Part shown: piece after piece, positions 14,610 through 23,654 of the stretch
How positions within the stretch are numbered: the stretch's first letter is position 1
Layout of the letters: each line of letters begins with the position of its first letter
Source of the DNA: Oscillospiraceae bacterium
GTDB lineage: Bacteria > Bacillota > Clostridia > Oscillospirales > Oscillospiraceae
Length of the DNA: 32,737 nt
Assembly: GCA_902791215.1 (NCBI GenBank)
Contig: CADAUZ010000037.1
Coordinates: forward strand, 1-32,737
Direction: 5' to 3'
The notes under the pieces: model-generated
Told to the model about the DNA's origin: nothing
Databases searched by the model: none
The model's input: the letters and a program-made list of their open reading frames with translations, nothing else
Position numbers and translations under genes: made by a program

Positions 14610-14987
14610 GTGCATTTACAGGAATCGGGCGAAATGTATCTGGAGACAATCCACATTCTCTCCCAGCGCGGCAAGGGCGTGCGCGCGGTGGATGTGGCGG
14701 AGTATATGGGCTTTTCCAAGCCGAGCGTGAGCCGCGCGGTGGGTCTTCTGCGTTCCGGCGGCTACCTGGAGCTGGACGAAAACGGCTTTCTGGTGCTGAC
14801 CGACGAGGGCAAATACGTGGCCAACCGCACCTATGAGCGGCACTTGTTCTTCACGAATTTCTTCACCTCCATCGGCGTGAGCCGTGAGACGGCGGAGGAC
14901 GACGCCTGCAAAATCGAGCACGACATCAGCGACGAGACCTTCCAGGCCATGAAGCGCTACGTGAAGGAACAGCGGGAAAAGGCGTAA
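14610..14987 (+). CDS. DtxR/MntR-family metal-dependent regulator, iron-type site
   Basis: This is a cytoplasmic metal-sensing repressor of 125 residues, with an N-terminal winged helix-turn-helix (AVDVAEYMGFSKPSVSRAV) and a dimerisation/metal-binding domain. It has no C-terminal SH3 domain, so its length is MntR-like. Its metal-site residues are not: Met9 stands where MntR has Asp8, and Cys100-x2-Glu103-His104 where MntR has Glu-x2-Glu-His. Met plus Cys-Glu-His is the pattern of iron-sensing DtxR/IdeR, and His78 is also kept. I infer an Fe(II) sensor. The GTG start is fixed by AAAGGAG 7 bases upstream. It is divergent from the E2-like gene, and no transport gene is adjacent. Confidence 0.85.
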   Translation: MHLQESGEMYLETIHILSQRGKGVRAVDVAEYMGFSKPSVSRAVGLLRSGGYLELDENGFLVLTDEGKYVANRTYERHLFFTNFFTSIGVSRETAEDDACKIEHDISDETFQAMKRYVKEQREKA

Positions 14988-15005
14988 TCTGACAGCGAAA
15001 CAAAG

Positions 15006-15043
15006 CGGGCGAATCCATACGGATTCGCCCGGCTTTTTATTTT
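15006..15043. terminator. Bidirectional terminator, dtxR-like gene / aminotransferase
   Basis: CGGGCGAATCC (15006-15016) and GGATTCGCCCG (15021-15031) form a perfect 11-bp stem with a 4-base loop. On the plus strand it is followed by GCTTTTTATTTT; on the minus side GCTTTGTTTC follows. It sits between two convergent genes. Confidence 0.85.
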
Positions 15044-15050
15044 GCAAAGC

Positions 15051-16241
15051 TTATCTGTTATTGTACTTCTCGATGGCGATCTTGAGGATGTCGATGGCGC
15101 GGGCGATGTCGGGGGCGTTGATGGTATAAGCCAGGCGCACCTCGTTGACGCCGCGGCCGGGGGTGGCGTAGAAGGGCTCGCCGCAGGCAAAGAGGACGGT
15201 CTCGCCGTTGTCGTTGAACTCGTTCAAAAGCCACATTTGGAACTTGTCCGCGTCGTCCACCGGCAGAGCGCACATCACATAGAACGCGCCTCTCGGGGTG
15301 TCGCAGATAACACCGGGGATCTCCTTGAGCTTTTTAACCATGGTGTCGCGGCGCAGGCGGTACTCGTCGCGCACGACCTCGAAGTAGCCGGGGTCCATGT
15401 GGTAGAGGGCGGCGGCGGCGATCTGGTCGACGGTGGCGGAGGCCAGGCGGCACTGGCACCACTTCATGGCCTCGCCCATAAACTCCGCGTTATGGGAGAT
15501 GACGCAGCCCACGCGCGCGCCGCAGGCGGAAAAGCGCTTGGAGATGGAGTCGATGACCACCACGTTCTGCTCGTAACCGGGGAACTGAAGGGCGCTCAGA
15601 AGCGGCTCGCCCGCATAGACGAACTCACGGTATACCTCGTCGCAGATGAGGAAGAGGTCGTGTTCTTTCGCAATATCCAGCATGAGCTTGAGCTCGTCCG
15701 GCGTGAGGATGGTGCCGGTGGGGTTGCCGGGGTTTGTGACAAAGATGGCACGGGTGTGCTCGTTGATGCAGGCCTCGACCCGGGCGCGGTCGGCGTAGAA
15801 GTAGCCCTCCTCCACCTTGGTGGGGATGGGGCGGACCGAGGCTCCCGCGAGGGTGACGGAGGTCGCGTAGTTGGGATAGAAGGGCTCGGGGATGATGACC
15901 TCGTCCCCGTCGTCGAGGATGGTGGCGAAGACCATCTGCAGCGCCTCGCTGCCGCCGCTGGTGGCAAGGATCTCGTCGCGCGTAAGCTCCACGCCGATGC
16001 GCGCAAAGTAGCCGCGCACCGCGTCGAGATAGGCGGGCATGCCGCCGGAGGGGGCATAGGACACGACCTTGTCGGCGTAACCCCGCAGGGCATCGAAGAA
16101 AGGGGCGGGGGTCTCCACATCGGGCTGGCCGATATTCAGGTGATATATTTTAATGCCGCGCTCCTTGACCTTATCCGCGTAGGGATTGAATTTCCGCATA
16201 GGCGAAAGGCCGCAGCGCTCCATTTTGGACGAAAGCTTCAT
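15051..16241 (-). CDS. PLP-dependent aminotransferase, class I (AspC/PatA type)
   Basis: The enzyme moves amino groups between amino acids and 2-oxoacids using pyridoxal phosphate bound to a lysine. The 396 residues show NPGNPTG near 170, CDEVYREF near 200, and SISKRFSACGARVG with the Schiff-base Lys235. A C-terminal Arg in the NEVRLAY segment probably binds the substrate carboxylate. This matches the aspartate/aromatic/alanine aminotransferase group; the substrate cannot be fixed from sequence alone. AAAGGAGC precedes the ATG by about 8 bases. It is monocistronic. Confidence 0.88.
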   Translation of the reverse strand: MKLSSKMERCGLSPMRKFNPYADKVKERGIKIYHLNIGQPDVETPAPFFDALRGYADKVVSYAPSGGMPAYLDAVRGYFARIGVELTRDEILATSGGSEALQMVFATILDDGDEVIIPEPFYPNYATSVTLAGASVRPIPTKVEEGYFYADRARVEACINEHTRAIFVTNPGNPTGTILTPDELKLMLDIAKEHDLFLICDEVYREFVYAGEPLLSALQFPGYEQNVVVIDSISKRFSACGARVGCVISHNAEFMGEAMKWCQCRLASATVDQIAAAALYHMDPGYFEVVRDEYRLRRDTMVKKLKEIPGVICDTPRGAFYVMCALPVDDADKFQMWLLNEFNDNGETVLFACGEPFYATPGRGVNEVRLAYTINAPDIARAIDILKIAIEKYNNR

Positions 16242-16271
16242 ACAGATCGCTCCTTTGGCTTTGATTTGAGT

Positions 16272-16300
16272 ATTTTAGCATCTTTGGTGGGAATATGCAA
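16272..16300 (-). promoter_or_regulatory. Promoter of the aminotransferase gene
   Basis: On the minus strand TTGCAT (16295-16300) and TAAAAT (16272-16277) have a 17-base spacer, 31 bases before the start codon. It is back-to-back with the addB promoter. Confidence 0.75.
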
Positions 16301-16313
16301 GAGTTTAAAGCGC

Positions 16314-16342
16314 TTGCCTCTCCTTCCCGTATTTGCTAAAAT
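16314..16342 (+). promoter_or_regulatory. Promoter of the addBA operon
   Basis: TTGCCT (16314-16319) and TAAAAT (16337-16342) have a 17-base spacer, 33 bases before the addB start. Confidence 0.75.
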
Positions 16343-16374
16343 AGAATCACCAATTTTACGGACGGAGAAAAAAC

Positions 16375-19300
16375 ATGCTTCGATTTGTGATCGGCAGGGC
16401 CGGGGCGGGCAAGACCGCGGCCCTCATCCGGGAGATACGGGAAAACATGCTGCGCGGTGTGGGCGGGAATATCCTGCTGGTGCCGGAGCAGTACAGCCAT
16501 GAGGCCGAGCGGGAGCTGTGCCGCGTGTGCGGGGACAGTCTGTCCCTCTATGCCGAGGTGCTGAGCTTTTCGGGCCTTGCCCGGACGCTTGAGACAAAGC
16601 GCGGCGGGGCGGCGGCCCCCTGGCTCGACCAGGGCGGCAGGATGCTGTGCATGGCCCTGGCTCTGCAGAGCGTGGGCGCAAGGCTCAAGGTCTACGGCGC
16701 CGCCCAGCGCCGGCCCGAGATGCAGGCCATGCTCTTAAAGGCCGTGGACGAGCTCAAGACCGCCCGCATCAGCGCCGAAGCTTTATACACAGCCGCGGCT
16801 GCCTGCCCGGACGGACTCGGAGACAAGCTCACGGACCTGGCCCTGATGCTGGACGCCTTCGACGCGGTGGTGGCAAACGGCAGGGCAGACCCCGCCGACC
16901 GCCTCACCATGCTGGCGCAAGCCATTGACGCGGGGGGACTCGACGCTTCCGCGAAGGTCTTTGTCGACGGCTTCATCGACTTTACCCGCCAGGAGCAGGA
17001 GGTGCTGTGCGCCATGCTGCGGCAGGGGGTACAGCTCACCGTGTGCCTGACGCTGGACGATCTATACGGTGAGAACGAAATCTTCGCCCTCTCCCGCCGG
17101 GCCGCCCTCGCCCTGCAGGACGCGGCGGAGGAGCTGGGGCAGGCCGTGCAGGTGACAAAGCTTGAAAGCGCCGACGACAGCGCCCTGCGCTTTTTTGCCG
17201 AGCACATGTTTGACTATACGGACGCCGCCTTTGAAGGCGAAGCGCCCGTCCGCCTCCTGCGCGCCCGGAGCATGAGCGCCGAATGCGAGCAGGCCGCGGC
17301 CCTCTGTCTCACGCTCGTGCGGGACGGGGGCTGCCGCTGGCGGGACATCGCCATCGTGGCTCGGGGCTTTGAGGATTACCGTGGCACGCTCGAGAGCGTG
17401 TTCCGGCATTACAGCGTGCCGCTCTTTACCGCCTCGCGCTCCGACCTCATGGCAAAGCCCCTGCCCGCGATGATCGCCTGCACCTATGAGATTCTCGAGG
17501 GCGGATGGGCCCTGGACGATATGGTGAGCTATCTGCGCACGGGGCTTGCGGGCCTCGCGGAAAAAGAGTGCGACGAGCTGGAGAGCTACCTTTTCAAATG
17601 GCAGCTGCGCGGCAGCGCCTGGACACGCCGCGGCGACTGGCGGCAGCACCCGGACGGCTACGGGGGAGAGTACACCCCCGAGGTCGAAGAGCGCCTGGAG
17701 CGCATCAATGCCCTGCGCCGTAAAGTGGCAGGCCCTCTCCGCGCCTTCGAGAAGGCTGCAAAGGAAGCGGAGACCGCCACCGCCCAGGCGAAAGCCCTCG
17801 CGGGATTGTTCGCCGATCTCAGGCTGCCCGAGACCCTGAGCCGCCGGGCGGAGGAGCTGCAGGCCCTGGGCCGGGACAAGAGCGCCGCCGAGTACCGCCA
17901 GCTCTGGGAGCTCACGGTCAACGCCCTGGAGCAGTGCGACGGCATCCTGGGCGACAGCATCCTGGACTACACGCAGTTTGGACGGCTCTTCACCCTGATG
18001 CTCTCCAAATACGACATCGGCACCATCCCCGTCTCGCTCGACCGCGTGACCGCCGGGGACTTTGACCGCAACCGCCGTCGGGACATCAAACACCTGATCG
18101 TCCTGGGGGCCTCCGACAGCCGTCTGCCCATGGCGGAGGAGGCCGGAGGCATCTTCTCCCTCGATGAGCGCGAGCGCCTTTTGTCTCTGGACATTGCCCT
18201 CGGCCCCGGCGGCGACAGCGAGCTCTGGCGCGAGTTTGCGCTGATCTACTATACCCTGACCCTGCCCTCGGAGAGCCTGAGCCTTCTGTGCCCCGCGCAG
18301 GACGCGGACGGCGCGGAGCTGCGCCCCGCCTTTGTCTTCCGCCGCGCGCAGAGTCTCTTTCATATTGAACCGGAGAGCGCCGACCTCACGGACGCGCGCA
18401 TGTCCGCGCCTGCCCCGGCCCTGGGTCTGGCCGCCGAGGCCATCCACGGCGGCGGCGGGCGGGAGCAGGCGGCAGCGGAGTATTTTAATAAGAATGCCCC
18501 CGCAAGGGCGGCGGCGCTGAAAGCCGCCTCAGAGCTTACGCGCGGGAGCCTGTCCCGCGACGGCGTCACGCGGCTTTACGGTAAGCGCCTGCGTTTAAGC
18601 GCCTCGCGGGTGGAGAAGTTTGCCTCCTGCCGCTTTGCCTATTTCTGCCAGTACGGTCTGAAGGCAAAGCCTCACATGCCCGCGGGCTTCCAGCCGCCGG
18701 AGATGGGCACCTTCATGCACTATGTACTGGAAAACGTGGCCCGGGAGGCGGGCGGGCGCGGCGGCTTCCGGAAGATCACCGATGCGGAGCTGGAAGCCCT
18801 GACCGACCAATATGTTGAAGCCTACATCCACGACGAGCTCAACGACTTTCAGGAGAAGTCCAGCCGCTTCATATATCTTTTCAAGCGTCTGCGGGAAAAT
18901 GTCCGGCGCGTGGTGAAGGACATGGCGGAGGAGCTGCGCGTGTCGGACTTTGTGCCCCTGGACTTTGAGCTGGACTTTTCCAAGGCGCAGGACATCCCGC
19001 CCATCGAGCTCGGCGGCGACACAGACGCCCTGTCCCTCATCGGCGTGGCCGACCGGGTGGACGGCTGGCTGCACGAGGGTAAGCTGTACCTGCGCGTGGT
19101 GGACTACAAGACCGGGCACAAGGAGTTCTCCCTGTCCGAAGTTTTGCAGGGGATGAATTTACAGATGCTGCTCTACCTCTTCACCCTCTCGGACGGCGGT
19201 GCCAAGCGCTACGGTCACGAGATCGTCCCTGCCGGGGTGATGTACATTCCGGCCCGCGCCCCCATGCTCAACGCCGACGCCGCCATGGACTCAGACGCGG

Positions 19301-19701
19301 TAAAGACCGAGCGGAGCAAGGAGCTTCGCCGCAGCGGCCTTCTGCTGGATAACGAGGCGCTCAAGGAGGCCTGGGAGCACGGAAACGAGAAGCGCTACAT
19401 CCCCATCAAGATCCGCTACGGCAAGCCCGTGCCGGACAGCCTTGCAAGCCTTGAGCGCCTGGGCCTTCTCGACCGGCACATCCGCCGCACCCTCTCCGGT
19501 ATGGCAAAAGAGCTGCGCGCCGGGAGCATCACCGCCGACCCCTTTTTCCGCAGCCAGAGCGACAACGCCTGCCTGCGCTGCGACTACCGCGGCGCCTGCC
19601 GTTTCCAGGAGGGACGCGGCGGGGAGAAGAGCCGCTTTTTGCCCAAATACAGCCCGGCGGAGGTCTGGGCTATGATGGAGGAGGGAGAGACCAATGGCTG
19701 A
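16375..19701 (+). CDS. addB: Helicase-nuclease subunit AddB
   Basis: AddB is one half of the AddAB complex that resects DNA double-strand ends and recognises Chi, playing the role of RecBCD. The 1108-residue protein starts with the nucleotide-binding motif GRAGAGKT. It ends in a RecB-type nuclease with VVDYKTG and an iron-sulfur cluster set of four Cys: 752, 1066, 1069 and 1075. Their spacing (Cys-x2-Cys-x5-Cys at the end, one distant Cys before) matches Bacillus AddB. The length is near normal. ACGGAG is upstream of the ATG, and addA overlaps its end by 8 bases, showing translational coupling. Confidence 0.96.
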   Translation: MLRFVIGRAGAGKTAALIREIRENMLRGVGGNILLVPEQYSHEAERELCRVCGDSLSLYAEVLSFSGLARTLETKRGGAAAPWLDQGGRMLCMALALQSVGARLKVYGAAQRRPEMQAMLLKAVDELKTARISAEALYTAAAACPDGLGDKLTDLALMLDAFDAVVANGRADPADRLTMLAQAIDAGGLDASAKVFVDGFIDFTRQEQEVLCAMLRQGVQLTVCLTLDDLYGENEIFALSRRAALALQDAAEELGQAVQVTKLESADDSALRFFAEHMFDYTDAAFEGEAPVRLLRARSMSAECEQAAALCLTLVRDGGCRWRDIAIVARGFEDYRGTLESVFRHYSVPLFTASRSDLMAKPLPAMIACTYEILEGGWALDDMVSYLRTGLAGLAEKECDELESYLFKWQLRGSAWTRRGDWRQHPDGYGGEYTPEVEERLERINALRRKVAGPLRAFEKAAKEAETATAQAKALAGLFADLRLPETLSRRAEELQALGRDKSAAEYRQLWELTVNALEQCDGILGDSILDYTQFGRLFTLMLSKYDIGTIPVSLDRVTAGDFDRNRRRDIKHLIVLGASDSRLPMAEEAGGIFSLDERERLLSLDIALGPGGDSELWREFALIYYTLTLPSESLSLLCPAQDADGAELRPAFVFRRAQSLFHIEPESADLTDARMSAPAPALGLAAEAIHGGGGREQAAAEYFNKNAPARAAALKAASELTRGSLSRDGVTRLYGKRLRLSASRVEKFASCRFAYFCQYGLKAKPHMPAGFQPPEMGTFMHYVLENVAREAGGRGGFRKITDAELEALTDQYVEAYIHDELNDFQEKSSRFIYLFKRLRENVRRVVKDMAEELRVSDFVPLDFELDFSKAQDIPPIELGGDTDALSLIGVADRVDGWLHEGKLYLRVVDYKTGHKEFSLSEVLQGMNLQMLLYLFTLSDGGAKRYGHEIVPAGVMYIPARAPMLNADAAMDSDAVKTERSKELRRSGLLLDNEALKEAWEHGNEKRYIPIKIRYGKPVPDSLASLERLGLLDRHIRRTLSGMAKELRAGSITADPFFRSQSDNACLRCDYRGACRFQEGRGGEKSRFLPKYSPAEVWAMMEEGETNG

Positions 19702-22700
19702 ATTTAAGCCCACCGCGTCCCAGCAGGCGGCTATCGACACGCGCGGCTGCGCCGTGCTGGTGTCCGCCGGTGCCGGCAGCGGCAAGACCCGCGTGCTGAC
19801 CGAGCGGCTCATGGCGTACATCACCGACCCCCGCTCCCCCGCCGACATCGACAGCTTCCTCATCATCACCTATACCCGCGCCGCCGCGGGGGAGCTGCGC
19901 GGCAGGATCACAGAGGAGCTTTCCCGCCGCCTGTCGAACGACCCCCACAACGCCCGGCTCAGACGCCAGAGCGCCCTGATCCGCCGCGCCCAGATCGGCA
20001 CCATTCACAGCTTCTGCGCGGACTTGCTGCGGGAGAACTGTGAGGCGGCAAAGCTCTCCCCGGACTTCAAGATCCTCGACGAGGAGCGGGCCGACGCCAT
20101 GCGCCAAAGCTGCCTCGACCGGGTGCTGGAGGACGCCTACACGGGCATTGAGAACGATCCCGATTTTCAGCTGCTCGCCGACACCGTGGGCGAGGGGCGG
20201 GACGATAGCGCCCTCGCGGAGCTGATCCTGGAGCTGCACACCAAGATGCAGTGCCACGCCTTCCCCGCCGCCTGGGCCGAACAGCAGACCAAGGCCCTCA
20301 GCGAGACCCACGCCGACGCGGGCGACACCGTCTGGGGTCAGGAGCTGTTATCCTGGCTTGCCCGCCTCGCCGCCCACTGGAGCCGGGAGCTGGACGCGCT
20401 GATCGCCGCCATGCGGGAGTACCCCGCGATCCAGACCGCTTATGCCGAACACTACGAGGGCATTGCCGCCCAGGTGCGGGAAATCGGGCGCTCAGCCCCT
20501 CTCGGCTGGGACAAGGTTTCGGCGCTGCTGCCGCTGAGCGTTCCCCGCCTGCCGACGCTGAAAAACACACCGGACGAGGAGCTCACGGACTATCTCAAAA
20601 AGCGGCGCACGGCCTGTATCGACGATTTCAAGAGCGCGGGAAAACTCTTTGCCAATCCCTCCGAGACGCTTTTGAAGGACATGGCCGACACCGCCCCCGC
20701 CATGCGGGCGCTTTTGAAGCTGACGCTGGATTTCGATAAAGCCTATGCCCGCGACAAGCAGAGCCGGGGCCTCGTTGACTACAGCGATCTCGAGCACAAG
20801 GCTGCCGCCCTGCTGATGAATCCAGACGGCACTTCCACCGCCCTCGCCGCGCGGCTTTCCGGTCGCTATACCGAGGTGATGGTGGACGAGTACCAGGATG
20901 TCAGCCGCGTGCAGGACGCCATTTTCTCCGCCGTGTCCGACGAGGGGAAACGCCTCTTTCTGGTGGGTGATGTCAAGCAGTCCATCTACCGCTTTCGCCT
21001 GGCCGATCCCGCGATCTTCAACGAAAAGTATAAATTCTACGCCGAGCCGGATTCCGGCGCAAAGCGCATCCTGCTGCGGGAAAACTTCCGCTCCCGGCGG
21101 GAGGTCCTGGACGCCGCCAACGCGGTCTTCTCCTGCTGCATGTCGGAAACCCTCGGCGATGTGGACTATGACGCCGACGCCGCCCTCGTCCACGGTGCGA
21201 TCTACTATGAGGGCGAAGTCCCCAAGCCCGAGCTTTTGTTATACGAGCTGCCGGAAAGTGACCCGGAGGACAGCCCCGACAAGACCGCACTCGAGGCCTC
21301 CTTCACCGCCCGGCAGATCAGAGCCCTGGTCCGGTCCGGGGCAGCGGTCACGGACGGGGCGGGCACGCGGCCCATGGATTACGGCGACATTGCCATTCTC
21401 CTGCGCTCCCCCGGCAAGACCGGCGGCGTCTACCGCGAAGCCCTCATGAATCTGGGCATCCCCGTGGGCAGCGCCCAGGGCAGCGGCTTTTTCGAGACGC
21501 CGGAGGTGTCGCTTGTCCTCGCCATGCTCACGGTCATGGATAACCCCCATAAGGACATCCCGCTCATCGCGGTGCTGCGCTCGGCGGCCTTCGGCTTCAC
21601 GCCGGACGAATTGTCTTTTATCCGTGCCTCCGACCGGGACGCGGACTTCTATACCGCCCTCGAAGCTGCGGGGGAGACAAACGACAAGTGCCGTGCGTTT
21701 TTGACCCTGCTCTCCGCTCTTCGTGCCGAGGCCACCGACCTGAGCGCCGCCGAGACCGTGTGGCTCGTGATCGAAAGGCTCGACCTTCTCGCCCTGTGCA
21801 GCGCCATGGACGACGGGGCGCGGCGGCGGGAAAACCTGATGGCCCTGGCCGAGCTTGCCGAGGGCTTTGAGAGCACCGGCTACCGCGGCCTGCACCGCCT
21901 GTCCCTCTGGCTCCAGGCGCTGGCGAGCAAGGGTCAGGAGCCGAACATCGCCCCCGGCACGGGAAGGGCCGTACAGATTCTCTCCATTCACCGCTCCAAG
22001 GGGCTGGAGTACCCGGTGGTGTTTCTCTGTGAGGCGGCGCGGCGCTTCAACACCCGCGAGCGCAGCGCGACCGTGCTGGTACACCCGGTGCTGGGCCTCG
22101 GCCCGCGGGTGGTGGATCTGCAAAACCGCGTGCGCTATCCGTCCCTTGCCCGCCTCGCCATTGCCAAGCGACAGGCGCGGGAAGACCAGAGCGAGGAAAT
22201 GCGTCTGCTCTATGTTGCCCTGACGCGGGCCAAGGAGCGGCTTTTCGTAGTGGGCGCCTGCAAAGATGCGGAGAAAACGCTGGAAAAGGCCGCGGCCCTG
22301 GCCCATCCCCCCATCGCGCCGGAGACGCTGATGGGCGCGTCGAACTATCTGAGCTGGCTTTTGTGCGCGTGCCTTGCCGACGGGGAGGAGCATTTTAAAA
22401 TCCGCGTCTGCCGCGACGGCGACGAAATTGCTCCGACCGCCGAGGAAACGCGCGAAACCGTCCCCGCCGATCCTGAGGCGGCGAAGGAGCTGGAACGCAG
22501 GCTCGCCTTTGTCTACCCCCATCAGGCGGCGGTGGAGCTGCCGTCCAAGGTGACGGCCACGGAATTGAAGGGCCGCTACGAACGCGACCCGGACGCGGAG
22601 GATTTATTAAAACCGAAGTCCTGGAGCTTCCGCATGCCTACTCTCGGCGAGGGGGAGCGCGGCCTGACCGCGACGGAAAAGGGCGTGGCAACCCACCTGG

Positions 22701-23179
22701 TGCTGCAGTACATGGACTTTGCCAAAGCCGTGTCCCGCGCCGGGATCAGGGCGGAGGTGGAGCGCCTGTGCGCCGCCCGCTTCTTATCGAAGCGCGAGGC
22801 GGAGGCGGTGAACATTGCCGCCATCGAAAGGCTCTTCCGCTCGGAGCTCGGAAAACGCATGCTCAAAGCCGAAAAGCCCCTGCGGGAGTTTCGCTTCTCG
22901 CTGCTCCTTGACGCCGGGCGCCTCTACCCCGGCACCGAAGGCGAGCAGCTTCTCCTCCAGGGCGTGGTGGACTGCTGCCTGGAGGAGGACGGGGCACTCG
23001 TCATCATCGACTACAAGACCGACAACGTGCGCACGGAGGAAGAAATCGCCGCCCGCGCCGCCCTCTACCGCGGCCAGCTCCTGGCCTACGCCGAGGCACT
23101 GTCCCGCATTTTCCAAAAGCCCGTGAAGGAGGGCGTGCTCTTTTTCCTCGCGCCGGGCAGAGAGGTGCAGGTGATTTAA
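19694..23179 (+). CDS. addA: Helicase-nuclease subunit AddA
   Basis: AddA is the UvrD/RecB-like 3'-5' helicase and nuclease partner of AddB. Helicase motifs are in order: SAGAGSGKTRVLTERL (Walker A), VDEYQDVS (Walker B), NFRSRREVLDAAN, SIHRSKGLEYPVVFL and LYVALTRAKERLFVVG. The C-terminal nuclease has VIIDYKTDN with Asp1106 and Lys1108. The 1161 residues are slightly shorter than Bacillus AddA. The start ATG 19694 lies within the end of addB, with GGAGGGAGAG upstream. The stop codon TAA (23177-23179) lies inside the TTAA end of a miniature element, so that element's insertion may have set the present 3' end. Confidence 0.96.
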   Translation: MAEFKPTASQQAAIDTRGCAVLVSAGAGSGKTRVLTERLMAYITDPRSPADIDSFLIITYTRAAAGELRGRITEELSRRLSNDPHNARLRRQSALIRRAQIGTIHSFCADLLRENCEAAKLSPDFKILDEERADAMRQSCLDRVLEDAYTGIENDPDFQLLADTVGEGRDDSALAELILELHTKMQCHAFPAAWAEQQTKALSETHADAGDTVWGQELLSWLARLAAHWSRELDALIAAMREYPAIQTAYAEHYEGIAAQVREIGRSAPLGWDKVSALLPLSVPRLPTLKNTPDEELTDYLKKRRTACIDDFKSAGKLFANPSETLLKDMADTAPAMRALLKLTLDFDKAYARDKQSRGLVDYSDLEHKAAALLMNPDGTSTALAARLSGRYTEVMVDEYQDVSRVQDAIFSAVSDEGKRLFLVGDVKQSIYRFRLADPAIFNEKYKFYAEPDSGAKRILLRENFRSRREVLDAANAVFSCCMSETLGDVDYDADAALVHGAIYYEGEVPKPELLLYELPESDPEDSPDKTALEASFTARQIRALVRSGAAVTDGAGTRPMDYGDIAILLRSPGKTGGVYREALMNLGIPVGSAQGSGFFETPEVSLVLAMLTVMDNPHKDIPLIAVLRSAAFGFTPDELSFIRASDRDADFYTALEAAGETNDKCRAFLTLLSALRAEATDLSAAETVWLVIERLDLLALCSAMDDGARRRENLMALAELAEGFESTGYRGLHRLSLWLQALASKGQEPNIAPGTGRAVQILSIHRSKGLEYPVVFLCEAARRFNTRERSATVLVHPVLGLGPRVVDLQNRVRYPSLARLAIAKRQAREDQSEEMRLLYVALTRAKERLFVVGACKDAEKTLEKAAALAHPPIAPETLMGASNYLSWLLCACLADGEEHFKIRVCRDGDEIAPTAEETRETVPADPEAAKELERRLAFVYPHQAAVELPSKVTATELKGRYERDPDAEDLLKPKSWSFRMPTLGEGERGLTATEKGVATHLVLQYMDFAKAVSRAGIRAEVERLCAARFLSKREAEAVNIAAIERLFRSELGKRMLKAEKPLREFRFSLLLDAGRLYPGTEGEQLLLQGVVDCCLEEDGALVIIDYKTDNVRTEEEIAARAALYRGQLLAYAEALSRIFQKPVKEGVLFFLAPGREVQVI

Positions 23180-23291
23180 GGCAATACCGCATAATTCGGC
23201 GAGAGCGAATCCTGAGAAAAAATGGGTTCTGACGATGGCAGTTTTTTGCAGGAATACTTTGTGTATTTCAAGTTGTGCGGTGTTGCCTTAA
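23176..23291. mobile_element. TTAA-ended MITE-like element 1 (116 bp)
   Basis: The element runs from TTAAGGCAATACCGCA to TGCGGTGTTGCCTTAA; the ends are inverted with one mismatch over 16 bases, and both finish in TTAA. It shares ends and the internal block TACTTTGTGTA..TCAAG with element 2 (23522-23653). There is no ORF. It covers the addA stop codon. This fits a non-autonomous miniature transposon that targets TTAA; no transposase is in the window. Confidence 0.75.
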
Positions 23292-23325
23292 CAAAAGGGA
23301 GCTGAGAAAAAGTCCCGCTGTCATT

Positions 23326-23476
23326 GTAGGAGCCGACGCCCCCGGCGGCCCGCGCGGAACAACTCCAAATAAAACAAGCAGCCCCCGGCGAAAACGTATG
23401 ATGTTACGTATTCGCCGGGGGAAAAAATATATTTTGGGCTTTTCACAGCCGGGCCGCCGGGGGCGTCGGCCCCTAC
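23326..23476. repeat. Composite element: 27-bp inverted arms around a terminator
   Basis: The left arm (23326-23352, beginning GTAGGAGCCGACGCC) and the right arm (23450-23476, ending GGCGTCGGCCCCTAC) are inverted with a single mismatch over 27 bases. Between them sits a hairpin with a T-rich flank. The same architecture, with different arm interiors but the same GTAGGGGC...GCCCG outer edges, occurs at 29129-29294. This points to a dispersed repeat family that carries a terminator. Confidence 0.7.
23382..23421. terminator. Hairpin inside the composite element
   Basis: The 17-base arms at 23382-23398 (CCCCCGGCGAA...) and 23405-23421 (...TTCGCCGGGGG) pair with one mismatch around a 6-base loop. 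On the plus strand AAAAAATATATTTT follows, and on the minus strand CTGCTTGTTTTATTT. It can end transcription from both converging genes. Confidence 0.65.
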
Positions 23477-23521
23477 GGTGCTTATTTCAGGCTGCTGTTT
23501 TCACAGCTTTTCTGCAACATA

Positions 23522-23653
23522 TTAAGGCAACACCGCACAATACGCCTGCGGCATCTTCCGGAAAATTTGTGTCCTGATTTCGTCACTTTTTCTTGAGGTA
23601 CACAAAGTACATCTGCGAATCTGCTCTTGCCGCATTATGCGGTGTTGCCTTAA
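23522..23653. mobile_element. TTAA-ended MITE-like element 2 (132 bp)
   Basis: It runs from TTAAGGCAACACCGCACAAT to ATGCGGTGTTGCCTTAA, with perfect complementarity over the terminal 16 bases and TTAA at each end. Its reverse complement resembles element 1, including TACTTTGTGTA. It ends one base before the stop codon of the DAK2 gene. There is no coding capacity. Confidence 0.75.
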
Positions 23654-23654
23654 A

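Larger units (their letters stand above)
23180..23654. other. 475-base gap made almost wholly of repeats
   Basis: There is no protein gene here. The gap between the convergent addA and DAK2 genes consists of MITE-like element 1, a 34-base linker, the composite inverted-repeat/terminator element, a 45-base linker and MITE-like element 2. The two miniature elements abut the stop codons on either side. Confidence 0.75.

Noticed and set aside
15042-16502. Plus-strand 486-codon open frame
   Set aside because: Antisense to the aminotransferase, and it runs through the addB promoter.
23275-23577. Plus-strand 100-codon ORF in the addA-DAK2 gap
   Set aside because: It is composed of repeat arms and terminator sequence, with no ribosome site.
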